From positions 38,985,272 through 39,049,271 of the forward strand of contig NC_068910.1 of NCBI RefSeq assembly GCF_023091745.1: a DNA stretch of 64,000 bases, written 5' to 3'. Positions 1 to 11,760 of this stretch are shown piece by piece. A model generated the notes under the pieces. That model was not told where the DNA came from, did not search any database, and saw nothing but the letters and a program-made list of their open reading frames with translations. Source of the stretch: Budorcas taxicolor (lineage: Eukaryota > Chordata > Mammalia > Artiodactyla > Bovidae). The position numbers were made by a program, and so were the translations under genes. Each line of letters starts with the position of its first letter. Position 1 is the stretch's first letter.

Positions 1-204
1 GTGGACATGCGCTCTCCACGCCACTCTGCCAGGCTCCCAAAATAGCTGCCGTGCAGAGCGAGCCTCAGTGGGGTACATGGGGCCCTGCCTTCACCCTCCA
101 GCTTGCTGCTTGTTCCCATGCATCTTTTCTCCCCAGAGCTAGAAGGCAGCTGTGTGTTGCTGTTGCAAACAGAACTGACTCCCCTGTCTGCACTTGTGTT
201 CTAG
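1..204 (+). other. Intron before window exon 1 (3' part)
   Basis: This is the end of an ITPR1 intron. It finishes with a pyrimidine-rich stretch and CTAG at 201-204, directly before the first recognisable coding segment. I see no repeat or other feature in it. Confidence 0.85.
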
Positions 205-309
205 TTGGCTCGACATAACAAAGAGCTTCAGACCATGCTGAAACCCGGCGGCCAGGTGGATGGAGACGAAGCTCTGGAGTTTTATGCCAAGCACACGGCC
301 CAGATAGAG
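205..309 (+). CDS. ITPR1: ITPR1 window exon 1 (cytosolic domain)
   Basis: These 105 nt encode w1-w35, beginning LARHNKELQ and ending AKHTAQIE, in phase 0 at both ends. The segment is part of the cytosolic region after the RIH-associated domain, close to the membrane part of the receptor, where it helps couple ligand binding to the channel. The acceptor is CTAG at 201-204 and the donor GTAAAG begins at 310. Because both ends are phase 0 and the length divides by three, skipping it would delete 35 residues in frame. Assignment rests on near identity to mammalian ITPR1 as I recall it. Confidence 0.95.
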
Positions 310-884
310 GTAAAGGCCGGGTACACTTGGGACCCAGGCTCGCGTCGAGGGCCTCCACAGTGGGTGCCCTGGGCTGGGGCTGGCGTGCGGTCACTGGTCT
401 GAGTGGTAAACAGGTGGTGAGAAGCTACGGTGCACCAGGACCCGCACTCAATGCTCAAAGCCTGGGACAGCCAAGGTAGTGGGGGAGTAGACACCGAGCA
501 AGGCCACACAAGGAGACGCGCTGTGAATTCGGAAAAGGGCGTGAGGACGACCAGAAGGTATCATCAGATGATACCGCAGAAGGACCTGCTGGCGGCCTCT
601 TCTGAAGAGTGTTACCCAGCGCAGACCTTCCGAAGGATGGGAATGAAGGGGCACAGCCAGGAGGCTAGAGTTTGGCAGGCCCCAAGGTGGGAGGTGAAGG
701 TGAAGAGGTGGGGCTTAGGGAGCGGGAGTGAGAAAACACTGGATCAGAGAGGAAAGAGACAGCCCCAGGTCCTGCAGGACCGCGTCCGATGTTGGCGGGA
801 GGAGTCTGGACTTTACCCTCAGAACTCCACCGAGGAGTAATACGACCAGATCTGCACTTGAAAGCACATACACACACCCGCAAG

Positions 885-1005
885 AAAGAAATCATCTCCA
901 TTTTGCAGATGGGACAACACTGAGAAGGGACTCAGAGGTTGTGTCACTTAGCGAGAGGTCCAGTTCTCAGTGTCAGGGCTGACATTTTCATCCATGTCTG
1001 GCTGA
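885..1005 (+). repeat. MIR SINE relic
   Basis: The run 'ttgcagatgggacaac' followed by 'gactcagaggttgtgtcac' matches the conserved MIR core (remaining fraction, gradient to zero, cancel to a diverged copy). The copy is degraded, and its ends are approximate. Confidence 0.5.
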
Positions 1006-3030
1006 CCCGGAGCCCATGGGTGTTTTTAATGTTCCTTGCATTGTCTCCTGGGGACTGAGAGGGCCCAGACCTGCACCCGCAGGATTCAGGCGGTAAGGGA
1101 TGGTGTGTCCTGATCAGCTAATGAGGAAATGCACAAATACAGTATCAGTGTCAGAGCAAGGATTTTGAAAGACTAGCAGACTCCTTTGGGCCATGTGAGA
1201 CTTGCAGGATAGAGACATGTTAGAGGATAGTCATACCCACGGTCTGGGGTCTCGCAGCTGTCCTCATAAAATGCGTCATTTCACCCATCGGTTGACCGTG
1301 ACAGTGTGTATGAGCATGTAATCCCGATTGATTGTTCATGACCAGAAGTTTGTTCTCTGGAGCCCTTAGAAAACAAGCTTCAGGTATTTGCGGTATGGAA
1401 TGTCAGAGGGGAAGGAACCTTGGAAATGGTCTGGTTGAGCTCCTTGGTTCACCATCAAACTGACATTTGATCAGGTGCAGAGGTGTTAACAAGGTCCCCC
1501 ACTCTGCTAGAGGTGGAGAAGGGCTGGGATGGGTTTTGATTCCCAGCTGTACGTTGAGTGAAAGAGAGGCATGAATCGATCTTGAATAATGGAGAGAAAT
1601 GGCCAGGCAGGGCGGCCTGAGCTCTTGAAATCCTGTTCCTGGGCAGCTGCTCATACCGTCCAGTCTCGCAGGACACAGAGAATGCTGTCATTCCCAGGCT
1701 TCCGCAGACCCGCGTCCCAGCACCCGGGCCACACCATGCAGGTCGCCCTGAAATCTGAGCATCTGTTCTTGCCAGGACCACCTGTTCCTCCATTGTCTCT
1801 TCTCAGATCGTGTTCCTTCCGTGTAAGGGGGCTGATCCAGAGCCCCCCGATGATATAAAGCAGGAGGGCCGTGGGGGACTACAGACTGTATCCACCCGCT
1901 TTACCAACACCCGCCCCCCCAATCCCAGTTAACGAGGTTGGCTTATGCACCAGACTTGGTAACATGATCTCCAGTTTGATTTGGAAACCACTGGTCTCCA
2001 GACGACATCTCCGAGGATTCAGGGAGGCCGGGCTGTGGGAACCTGCCTCCTTTCGGAGTTTCCCACTGCAGCTTGACCTGAGTCATCTCTCCTGCTGCGC
2101 TGGGAAAAAAATCACTGAGAGACTGGGAACCAGAACTTCTCAGAGAGGGTGTGGCTCTGGGCCTCACCTGACTTGTCCAGCCCCTGGGGAGGAAGGACAC
2201 AGGGAGGCCCTGCCCCTCTAGTACTGCAGCCTGAACCCCTTTGAAATCTCTGGTCCCCTGGGACTACGACTCAACGCAATGTTGAAAAATTTGAACAGTC
2301 TCCCCCAGACAAACTCTGGGGACTAAACCTGTCTAGGAAGAGCATGGGGAATATCTGTGAAGCGTCCACCCCAGGAATCAGCAAAGCTAGTTAAAAGAAC
2401 AATGAGCGTGATACCAATATTAAAAGAGTCTCTTGTTTTAGGCATCACACATGTTAGATGCTCAGAGGTCACTGCATCTGTGAAAACCGAAGATCTCCTT
2501 TTTGAGTTCCTATCTAGGGAAGAGAACCCACCTTTGCAATCTGAGAAAGGCTCTTAGGTGAGATTGGTCCCATGAGCTAGCGCTACATGGTACAGTGGGA
2601 TCACCACTAGCTGTGTTTGGCTGTTTACATTAAAATTAAATAAAATTAAATACTAAGCTCCAGTCCTCAGTTGTGCCAGCCGCATGTGCTAGTCCTCAGT
2701 GCCCGTATGTGAGTAGGGACTCTGCTTTCCAAGGGGCAGACACACAGTTGTGGCATCATTTCATCATTCCCGTTTTCCTCATTCCAGAAAGTTCTGTTGG
2801 ACATCTGCAGCCCCAAGCCTCCTATGAATCTGTACACAGAACACACTTTAAATTGTTCCAGATTAAACTTCATCACAGTACAATTCATGGGTCTGAGGTT
2901 AGAAAAATATTTTGACTTTCCAAAACGGTTTTATGCATAAATCTAAGAGATACAGCCTAGTCCGGGAGTTACAGAATCCAAGAAGACTCCGGGTCAGGTC
3001 TGTGTTACGCTTGATCTTTAATTCTGAGAC

Positions 3031-3158
3031 GGGACTTCCTGGTGGTCCAGTGTTTAAGGGTCCAGTCTTCTGATGCAGGGGGCGTGGTTTCAATCCCTGG
3101 TCAAGGAACTGAGATCCCACATGCCATGTGGTATGGATAAAAAAGAAAAAAGAAAAAA
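3031..3158 (+). mobile_element. CHR-2-type SINE
   Basis: It begins GGGACTTCCTGGTGGTCCAG, contains the tRNA-like B box in 'ggtttcaatccctgg', and ends in an A-rich tail of AAAAAAGAAAAAAG type. This is the tRNA-Glu-derived CHR family found in cetartiodactyls. It lies 86 bases upstream of window exon 2. Confidence 0.8.
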
Positions 3159-3243
3159 TCTAGGCTGAATACTGAGCCTGTGCCTGTGCCAAGTGCTCAG
3201 GAAAGGCTTTTTGATAATTTTAACCTCCGTTTTTTCACCCTAG

Positions 3244-3436
3244 ATTGTCAGATTAGACCGAACCATGGAGCAGATTGTCTTCCCCGTGCCCAGTATATGT
3301 GAATTCCTAACCAAAGAGTCAAAACTACGGATATACTACACCACAGAGAGGGACGAGCAGGGCAGCAAGATTAACGACTTCTTCCTGCGGTCCGAGGACC
3401 TCTTCAATGAGATGAACTGGCAGAAGAAGCTCAGAG
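3244..3436 (+). CDS. ITPR1: ITPR1 window exon 2 (domain before S1)
   Basis: These 193 nt encode w36-w99 plus the first base of codon w100, from [20 protein letters not shown] to [11 protein letters not shown]. The segment is cytosolic. In receptor structures this stretch folds into the domain that sits on the channel just before S1 and passes the gating signal to it. The acceptor is CCCTAG ending at 3243 and the donor GTGGGT begins at 3437. Phase is 0 at the start and 1 at the end, completed by CC of exon 3 to give Ala. No change from the mammalian pattern stands out. Confidence 0.97.
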
Positions 3437-4894
3437 GTGGGTCAGCGCCTCCAAGTGCTGTGGAATTGTGTGGTTCTGCAGGTCTTGCACACTGGGGTTC
3501 GATGGTGAGTGCGTGGACCTCCTCGTAGGAGCAGAGCTGGTGGGGCTCAGGATTCTGTCCCCCTCTCAGCACCAGGACCACCCAGGCACCTTGGGAGCTA
3601 GTAAGTGGGCTCCAGCCTCTGAGAGGTGCTAAAAAGGCTTCCTTCCAGCTGCCTTTGACCTGATTTGACTGGAAAGCTCCCAGAAGGACTTAAAATGCTC
3701 CTATTTTGATAGAGAAAATTAAAGGGATGGAGAACAGACAGGCCTGCTGCTCACAGGATGACACATTTGAGCAGGAGGTTGAGCCTACCTGAGAGCTCGT
3801 TGACCAGCCCACGTGCTCGGAAGACACAGGTCTTCCCCCTTTTATAGGGCAGTTCGGATTGTACACCCTAGCGTCATTTTATAGGCAGTGGAATCACTGG
3901 CCACAGAAGATGAGTCATTGCTCACCAGCGAGTCCCATTGCGGGGCCCAGCCAGGCTGGCTACATTTCCTCGTCTAAACAGGGCTGCCCTGGCCGGCTTC
4001 TCTGCGGCCAGTTTTCATTAGAGTTTTAGTGTGATCCTTCACTGCTGACAGTACACTGGGCACCAGCTGTTGTGACCAGCTTAGAAAGGATGCTGCTTCA
4101 TTCCTGTCATTAGTCAGGAGCTAGGGTTTGTATTTGAAACCGGGGATTCCAGCTGCCCCTGTGATCACTCCAGCTCCTGCTGAGGGGCAGGGCTGCGGGA
4201 GGGGAAACGGGGCTGGAGGTCAGGTTCTGGGTGCTCTGCTCGTCCTCCCTCACCGGCCCAAGCCAGCACAGACCTGCCTCCTTTGCTGCCGCCCCTGCTC
4301 TGCTCGGCTCCACTCCCTGTCTCCCTGGAATCGGTTAGTGGCAGAAGGCGTTGAGCAAGCAGGCTGCCCGCCAGGCGCTGGTCTCACCCCACCCCTACTC
4401 CATTCTCTCTCATCTCTAAGGGACACCTCATCGACCAGCACTTTAAAGCACGGTCATATGTTTTGCTGAACCAGCTCATTTGTCACCCAGCCCCACGCGA
4501 GGTGTCTAGCTCACCTTTAACAGAGCAGCATGCGTGTCCTCCATGGTGTGGACCTCATAAGGCTTTGTGGACAGGTGGCCCCACTATCAGTATGTTCTTG
4601 TAGCCACCGTGGGCTCCATCCAAGCTCCTATAGCTCAAGCATTGTGAGTTGTGTTGAACATCCTCGCAGCACCGTGCTCATGCAGTCAGATAAGAAATAC
4701 CCAAAAAAGGTTGACAGAGACCCTATATGTATGCTTGTCTTCTCAGCTATGGCGTTCAATAGAAGGGAACTTCCTCTTATTTGTTGATTTTGCTCTTCAT
4801 TGAAATAGTCCATGATTCCAATTTTAGGTGATGATCCCGAATTCATGGTTTGGTTCATCCAGACCTCCATGATAGTTATTGAAACAGTGGTTTT

Positions 4895-5245
4895 GGACTT
4901 CCCTGGCGGTGTGTTGGATAGGAATCTATCTGGCAATGCAGGGGACATGCGTGGATCCCTGGTCTGGGACGATTCCACATGTGCGGAGCATCTACGCCCA
5001 CGTGCCACAGCTACTGAGTCCACGCTCTAGAGCCTGCAGGCCACAATTTCCGAGCCCACGTGCCACAAGTGCTGAAACTTGAGTGCCCAGAGCCTGTGAC
5101 CTGCTGCTAAAACAGCCAGATGCTGTTCAGTCGCAAGCTTCTGAAACCTGCAACAAGAGAAGCCACCACAAAGAGTAGCCCCCACTTGCCGCAAGTAGAG
5201 AAAGCCCATGTGCAGCAACGAAGACTCAGCACAACCATAAACATG
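4895..5245 (+). mobile_element. CHR-1-type (long) SINE
   Basis: The tRNA-like head 'ggacttccctggcggt' is followed by the long CHR tail, with its repeated 'acgtgccacagctactgag' and 'gcccacgtgccacaagtgct' motifs. It ends near 'cagcaacgaagactcagcacaacc'-like sequence at about 5233. The body is diverged and has a small insertion near 5118-5140. Confidence 0.75.
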
Positions 5246-5262
5246 TGAATTTTTTAAAATGA

Positions 5263-5433
5263 TTTTACCCTTTCTAACTCTTCACGACCCCATGGACTGA
5301 AGCCCACCAGGCTCCTCCATCCATGGGATTTTCCAGGCAAGAGTACTGGAGTGGGGTGCCATCGCCTTCTCCAAATATATAGGTCTACTAAGTGCAGGCA
5401 GACCCGTTAACCTGTGAGCCACAAGGAAAGCCC
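5263..5433 (-). mobile_element. BovA/Bov-tA SINE with replaced internal block
   Basis: Read on the - strand this is a Bov-tA-like element. The tRNA-like head lies at 5394-5433 and the BovA body at 5263-5373, with 'aggcaagagtactggagtgg' visible. Between them, where the B-box region of the head should be, lies a 20-bp block (5374-5393) identical to the flank immediately after the element (5434-5453). This could be a short separate insertion with target duplication, or a templated replacement. Confidence 0.65.
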
Positions 5434-5659
5434 AATATATAGGTCTACTAAGTACTGATACTAAGACTGTTCAGATATATTCATTCTGTCTGAATTGTGT
5501 CATCCAATAGGTATAGAAAATAGGCTCTCCAGGGGGCTTAAGAATTGAAAGAAAGATTTTCACCTTTTATGATGAGGTGAGATACCTTGTCATCCCTCTT
5601 TCTGAGATGTGTTCTTCAGCCTGGCAGAGTAGGAAGACCTCAGCTGCAAGAGATGGGAT

Positions 5660-5775
5660 CTCTGAATTCATTCTCCTTCCATCACCCACTGGCTTTGTGA
5701 CCTGGGCAGGTGACTGAACCTCTTCTAGGCCCTCCCCTATAAAGTGGGGAATTAAGACTGCCCAACGGATTGATT
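5660..5775 (-). repeat. MIR SINE relic
   Basis: The text 'ctttgtgacctgggcaggtg' then 'tataaagtggggaatta' is the reverse of the MIR core with its usual loss-of-signal divergence. Ends are approximate. Confidence 0.55.
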
Positions 5776-6298
5776 GGTCAAGAAATGGCCAGCTCGTCAT
5801 TCCAAGATTTCTATTGCTTTGTAGCTAATACCTTCTCTTATTTGGTCTGTCTTTGTTTCAAAAGCAGTTTTTGTTTCAGTGAAGCTTAAACACAGCTATA
5901 GTTGTCAACTGAGAGATTTTAATTGGCCTCATAGCTCTGCTGGTAAGAGAAAAATTGAAAGTAATAACTGAATTAAACATGATTTGCATATTTAGGAAGA
6001 GGAGAAATGTACTCATTAGAAGTGCAATTAAAATGAAATACATTTTCCCCTCTAAGTAGCTTATTTCTCTTCTGATGTGTCTGCAGAAAAGAGTTCTCTG
6101 GCTTGTCTATGAAGCTGCTTTACCTTTTGCTGAAAGTGTCTCCGGGAATCATCTATGCCTTGGAGAGTCTGTAGCTGGGGCTCAGATACACAGGGAGGTG
6201 TGTCTGAGACACGTGTTGCTTCATCTTTTCTTCTGCAAGTATTAAGATACTTAGTTCCTACACTCTCTTGAAACCTTCTTCCCTGCTTTACTCAAAAG

Positions 6299-6327
6299 AC
6301 ACACACAGACACACACACACACACTCT
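6299..6327. repeat. (CA)n microsatellite
   Basis: An imperfect run of CA units, interrupted once by a G, occupies this interval. It is a likely length polymorphism between animals. Confidence 0.85.
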
Positions 6328-6489
6328 TGTGTGCATTCACATCCTCCATCCACTGTGCCTCTCTGATATCTTCTCCTGGCCCCAGGGATGAGAAAACTCT
6401 GGGCTAAGAAAGCTAGAAGGTAGTGAAAGGAAATTGAGGCAGAGCTGCAAAGGCCAGCACTTTGTTACTCAGTGTTACGTGGTGTCTTG

Positions 6490-6562
6490 CCGTTCAGGCA
6501 CTCGGTCCTGTCTGACTCTTTGCCACCCCGTGGACTGCAACGCACCAGGCTTCCCTGTCTTC
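6490..6562 (-). mobile_element. BovA SINE fragment
   Basis: The text 'cactcggtcctgtctgactc' followed by 'ccgtggactgcaacgcacca' is the reverse of the BovA 3' part. Only about 70 bases remain recognisable. Confidence 0.65.
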
Positions 6563-7384
6563 CACCCTCATGGTTTTTACATTCATTGGAATAGAGTGGG
6601 AAATTCCATTGCTGTATATGCACATGGAGTCTGTGTCCTCAGCAAGCCCAGTTCCTTAGAAAGAAGACAAACTAGGATAAGAGGGTTAGCAGGAGATGCC
6701 CTGGGTGCAGGTACTTGGATCACCTGCCCTTCTAGGATCATGGGACCCTGTCTTCTTGCACCTGAGTAGATTCCCACTTGACTCGAAGGGTCGAATATTT
6801 GTTCATATTCAGAGTGACACCACAATTAAAGTACGGTGTTAGCCTTATAAAAGTCAGACTTGTGAAAACTATATGCCAGAGTTGAGGAGCATTTATTACA
6901 GTCATGTTAAAGCCTCAAACAGTGGCTATTCTTAGACTTGGTTCAGGTTGAGAGCTCCCCCTGAAGAGAATCCTGGCTTAACCTCACTGATCTCTGCCGT
7001 TTCCTGCCTTTTTGTCTTTTCACTTCTTATTAGTCTGTTACCCATACACTGATGGGGAGAGGATGTTGTAAATTCCCGTGTTCCCATCAGTCAGCCCTTG
7101 GCCATCCTTGCCATTGTTTCTTCTGTGATGTTCAGAGTTTTCGTATTCAGATCAGGAATGGGCTTCAGTCCCAGAAAAAACACCAACAGTTATTGTCTCC
7201 AGAGCAAGTGGTTTCTCATCTTAAATTTGCTTCAGCAATTATTAATAGCTTATAAAATAAACTCCGGGAAATCAGGTTGACTGATTACTGGTCGGCTCCT
7301 CTACTAAAGGGTGACATGAGCCCCTTAACTCTGTCCTTGTCACTGAGCCCAAGGGTCTCTGAGCTGAGGGGATGAGATTGCCAC

Positions 7385-7480
7385 AGCTTCCATCCTCGGC
7401 TGGGCCTCAGTTTCCCTCATTTATCAAATGAGAGATGTTAAACCAGATGCTGCTTATGGCTCCAAAACTCAACGGTTTGG
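7385..7480 (-). repeat. MIR SINE relic
   Basis: The stretch 'gggcctcagtttccctcatt' followed by 'tatcaaatgagagatgttaa' is a reversed MIR core, well preserved for its age. Confidence 0.6.
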
Positions 7481-7974
7481 AAACATGGCCTCTTACCAAG
7501 TGCGAGCATGTAAATGAGCAGTTATTAAATTATCCAGGGCTCTGTGTGATTGTGCCATAACTTTATTTTGGCTAGAAGTTTATGACGGCTTGGTTACTGC
7601 TATAGGCATCGTTATAGAGTCTTCGGATTTGTCACTGGCTGCTGTCCTAGAGTGAAACGGTGACTTTATTGGGAAAAAGAAATAACACGCTAGACATCCA
7701 TTTTCACCTACTCCACGCTTCCCTTTAGAGGAGAATTATGTTGAATGAGCCTATCTTCTGGAAACTTTGCCTCTGGCATGGAGATGGAAATTATTCCCCC
7801 CATATCTATTCTTAAGCATCATCCTAAGTGTAAGGCACCACCGAAGAATTCAGAGGAAAAGGAAGCACCACGTACACACAGTGTGGCCACCAGCTTGTCT
7901 GCAGCTGAGATGCAGCCAAGTGTGGTGTCAGCTGTCAGTAACAATGGGACAAGATAGCAGCACCACTTGAGACC

Positions 7975-8330
7975 TGATGCTTTCAAACTGTGGTGCTAGA
8001 GAAGACTCTAGAGTCCCTTGGATGGCAAGCAGATCAACCCAGTCAATCCTAAAGGAAATCAACCCTGAATATTCATTGGAAGGACTGATGCTGAAGCTCC
8101 GATACTTTGGCCACCTGATGCAAAGAGTCAACTCCCTGGAAAAGAGCCTGATGCTGGAAAAGATTGAAGGCAAGAGGAGAAGAGGACAACAGAGGATGAG
8201 ATGGTTGGATGACATCACTGACTCAATGAGTTTGGGCAAACTTTGGGAAATAGTGAGCCACACGGAGGCCTGGCATGCTGCCATCCATGGGGCCGCAAGG
8301 AGTTGGACATGACTGAGCAACTGAACAATA
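7975..8330 (+). mobile_element. BovB LINE, 3' end
   Basis: The sequence follows the last ~360 bases of BovB, from 'gatgctttcaaactgtggtg' through 'ctttggccacctgatgcaaa' to 'gttggacatgactgagcaac'. It still reads open for 111 codons (7977-8312) with the C-terminal residues of the BovB protein, such as YFGHLMQR and MRWLDDITDSM. It is 5'-truncated and cannot retrotranspose. The same 3' part is shared with the BovA portion of the SINEs. Confidence 0.88.
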
Positions 8331-9037
8331 ACTGCCTCAAGGGTCTCCTGCCCCTTGGGAGGGCTTTGGGGCCCCACCCTTTCTCTACTGCAGCCTTTAG
8401 AAATGGAGCTTGGCTGCTGACCATCCAGGGAGAGCTCCCATTTCTGGTTCTTCTTCAGGAAGATGGTGGATGACTTGGTGATGGGAAAGGGGCTGTTGTC
8501 TTGCTTTCAGGCATCAGTGAGTTGGTGAAGAATTTCAAGCAGGGAAGGAGTGTAGAAGTGTTAACACTCCTAGCCTGGGGCCCAGCTGGGCTGACTCTGA
8601 ATGCTGTGTCCCCCCCACCAGTTTTCAAAGGCTCATTGAATTCTCCAGTCTCCTTGGGCATCTCCTCCAGTCCCAGGGCCCCAGGGGGGAACTGAGGACT
8701 TGGCACATGAACCCTGGATAACCCCCCAGATTCCATAACTGTGGTGCTGATGGGGGCATGTGGGGTTTTTAGATGCTCCAGCTTTTCCCCTTTCTTCTCT
8801 TCCTCGTCCCCCAATTCATCTTCTGTTCCAGTAAGGACTCCCAACAAAAACAAACCCATCTGATGTCGTTCTGAGCTTATGAGTCAGCTTGAAAACAAGT
8901 GACCATTTTTAATGTTTGGTGAAAACTGGGAACAAAAGTGGGCTTGTAGGGGCAGAGCGGGAGGAGGGGCCTGTGGAATTCCCAGCGTTCTGGCTCACAG
9001 TCTCGAACCTCATGGGGTTCCGTCTTTGTTTTCACAG

Positions 9038-9160
9038 CCCAGCCTGTCCTGTACTGGTGTGCCCGCAACATGTCTTTCTGGAGTAGCATTTCATTCAACC
9101 TGGCCGTCCTGATGAACCTGCTTGTGGCGTTTTTCTACCCATTTAAAGGAGTCCGAGGAG
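9038..9160 (+). CDS. ITPR1: ITPR1 window exon 3 (S1)
   Basis: These 123 nt complete codon w100 and encode w101-w140 plus the first base of w141. The peptide runs [15 protein letters not shown], then the hydrophobic S1 helix at about w113-w133 ([18 protein letters not shown]), then PFKGVRGG. S1 is the first membrane segment of the channel in the endoplasmic reticulum. The acceptor is TTCACAG ending at 9037 and the donor GTACTG begins at 9161. Both ends are phase 1, so the exon is symmetric, but skipping it would remove a membrane helix and upset topology. Confidence 0.97.
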
Positions 9161-9317
9161 GTACTGCCCATGTCTTTAATTTCAAGGAAACTTCTAGAAA
9201 CAGCAGGATGGCTATGACTTGCGTCTTAAATGGGATCCCTGGTAGTACTGGTGCAATTGATGGAATCCTAGTTCCCCATTTTCAGACACGATGAGAGAGT
9301 AGCTTTTACCACGTGTT

Positions 9318-10145
9318 TATTTTTTGCTTGTTTTTTGTGTTTTAACTTTTGCAATGTTGTGTTGGTTTCTGCCACAAGCAACGTGAATCAGCCATAATTA
9401 GACATACATCCTCTCCCTCTGGCACCTTCCTTCCCTCTGCATTGTCATCCCTTCAGGTCGTCGCAGAGAACCAGACTCGGCTCTGTGTGCTACCCAGCAA
9501 CCCCTCAGCAGCTATCCATCTTACACTTGATAATGTATATAGGTTGATGCTGCTTTCTCCATTCATCCCACTGACTCCTTCCGCCACTGTGTCCACGATG
9601 CCCTTCTCTACATCTTCGACTCCATTCCTTTCCTGCAACTAGGTTCATCAATAATACTGTTTTTCTAGATTCCCTACATATGCATTAGTACACTGTATCT
9701 GTTTTTCTCTGACTCACTTCACTTTGTATAACAGGCTCTGGGTTCAGCCACCTCACTAGAACTGACTCAGATTCGTTCTTTTGTATGGCTAAGGAATATT
9801 CCATTGTGTATGTATACGACAACGTCTTTATCCATTCATCTGCCGATGAACATCTAGGTTGATTATATGTCCTGGCTATTGTAAATAGTGCTGCTGTGAA
9901 CATTGGGGCACATGCGTCTTTTTCAGTTATGGCTTTCTCAGGGCATATGCCCAGTAGGGGTTGCTGGGCCATATGGAAGATGTATTTCTAGTCTTAAGAA
10001 ACCTCCATGCTCTTCTCCCTAAGGGCTGTGTCAGTTGACATTGCCACCAGCAGTGTAGGAGGGTTCCCTTTTCTCCACATCCTCTACAGTGCTTACTGTT
10101 TGTAGATTTTTTGGTGATGGCTATTCTGACTGGTGTGAGGTAATA
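9318..10145 (-). mobile_element. L1 LINE, ORF2 C-terminus and 3' end
   Basis: Read on the - strand, two overlapping frames carry the L1 ORF2 C-terminal region. One (10166 to 9927) includes CGEKGTLLHCWW. The next (9972 to 9685) includes MFTAALFTIARTYNQP and YTMEYSLAIQKNE. The shift from one frame to the other shows a frameshift. The 3' non-coding end reaches the T-rich tract near 9320. It is a 5'-truncated, inactive copy. Confidence 0.9.
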
Positions 10146-10234
10146 CACTGTGAGTTTATTTTCCAACTTAATTTGAAATCATATAAACTGTTTATCCATA
10201 TTTCTTTCTCAGGAAAGAAAGAGGAGAAGCAATA

Positions 10235-10345
10235 TATTAAAACAGTAAGAGATCATCTTAACCTCCTTGTTTTGTATGTCAGGAAACTATGTATCAGGGA
10301 AGCTGAGAGATTTAGCCAAAGACACACAGCCCCTTAGCAGCTGAG
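10235..10345 (+). repeat. MIR SINE relic
   Basis: The core 'gtcaggaaactatgtatcag' then 'ttagccaaagacacacagcc' follows MIR in the sense direction. Confidence 0.55.
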
Positions 10346-10974
10346 CTAATCCTAGAATGAATATAGATAACTTTGATGCTCAGTCCAGTAGATTTTTTTT
10401 CCTATGCCATACTTGTGGCATTGATTTCAGACTATAGAATTTGTAAAAAATAATCTCTGGAATTTAATTGTTTTCTTTTTTTCCTGGCAAGAGGTAATGG
10501 GAGGCAGGGCATGAATGACTTTAGACGAGACATCCTTGCCTTTTTAGTCAATTAAGAGCTGCGTGTTGTTATTCGCATAATGAGACATGCTGTCCATGGT
10601 CTTCATAGATTTCCTTCCCCCATCTCCTTCTGGTCATCTGTGTGCACATTCTACACATTTTACTGAGGAAAGGCAAACCACTCAGAAATAGCATTTTTCT
10701 GTTTGGGGCTCCTCAGTTTGCTTCACAGCCTTCTGGAGACATTTACAACTGGGAGTTGTAAATGGGGAGTTCTGGGGGCTCCCCTTCTTTTAAACTTTCA
10801 TGACCCCCTTTTCTGACACCTGCGACAGCCTCCTGGGAGGCTGACTTTTCAGCTCAATTTTTCATCAGAGCTTTTTGGCAGATCACCTCCACCATGTATT
10901 TCGCAACCTGGCAGTAGCTACCTTCTGTAAAACACAACGGGATGAAGAGCCCAAAAAGTAAGAGAATAAAAACC

Positions 10975-10990
10975 AAAAAAAAAAAAAAAA
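10975..10990. repeat. Poly(A) run, 16 bases
   Basis: A pure run of A is followed by CCAGCACAG. No retroposon body was recognised on its left, so it may be the tail of a very degraded element or a simple repeat. Confidence 0.8.
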
Positions 10991-11624
10991 CCAGCACAGA
11001 GGTAAATCCAGAGCAGGCTCTGCTCTGGAGTTTAATAATGCAGATGTGTGCATGACTGAAGTAAATTTAAGGTCCAATTTAAAAGTAACCGTGTGTTCTG
11101 TGGTATGTCCAACTTACTCATTTGAGGCATTACCTTTTCAGTTGAGCCTGAAGCCATGTGGAAGGCTTCACTGGAGTGATGTTTTCCCTGCAAGGCAGTA
11201 CTTAAACACAAGCCCAAGGGGTATTTTCCTTTAAAATGGACCATGTCAGGATTCATGGTGTCCCTGTTGGAAAAGTTAGCCAGGTCCACAGCGCTGCAGG
11301 GTGTTCTCCTGGGGGGTGTCTGCCTGTGCTGGGCTGCCAGTTAGCAGAGGTAAGAGTGTGAAGTGTTCAGCCAAGAGCTCAGGTGGAGGGAATGGAGCCC
11401 TCTTCTCACCTCCAAGGGCTATCACATCACAGCAGATTCTTCAACTAGTACTTTGGGTGTGTCTTCATTTCCCCCCTGCACTTTTTTAAAAACTATTTAA
11501 AACTGATTGTTGTTCTGTACCTTGGCCATTTTCATCACTGGTCACTTATGGCAGTTTTGAGGCCGCTGTCTGGGGACAGTTCATTGATAGCTCCCTCGTC
11601 TTCTGTGATAAGCCTCATTCAATG

Positions 11625-11760
11625 CAACAGCTAGACCTACAGAGTCTGGACTTGGTGTCCAGGCCTGGCCCAAACACTCACCTCCCACATGACTCTGGGC
11701 AAACCACTTCAGTTCATCCTCCTTATCCTCCCTATTAAGCAGTGCTTAGGTTGAGCCAGT
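11625..11760 (-). repeat. MIR SINE relic
   Basis: The order 'gactctgggcaaaccacttc' then 'cctccttatcctccctatta' is a reversed, diverged MIR core. Confidence 0.5.

Larger units (their letters stand above)
310..3243 (+). other. Intron 1 of the window
   Basis: A MIR relic lies at about 885-1005 and a CHR-2 SINE at 3031-3158. A short AT-rich patch of repeated AAATTAAAT units lies near 2630-2655. The rest (310-880, 1010-2620 and 2660-3025) shows no element I can name. The open frames there, such as 430-840, have no recognisable protein similarity and look like chance. Confidence 0.8.
3437..9037 (+). other. Intron 2 of the window
   Basis: This intron holds a long CHR SINE (4895-5245), a rearranged BovA-type SINE (5263-5433), two MIR relics (5660-5775 and 7385-7480), a (CA)n tract (6299-6327), a BovA fragment (6490-6562) and a BovB 3' end (7975-8330). 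The stretches 3440-4890, 5780-6290, 6570-7380, 7490-7970 and 8340-9037 show nothing I can name. Confidence 0.8.
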
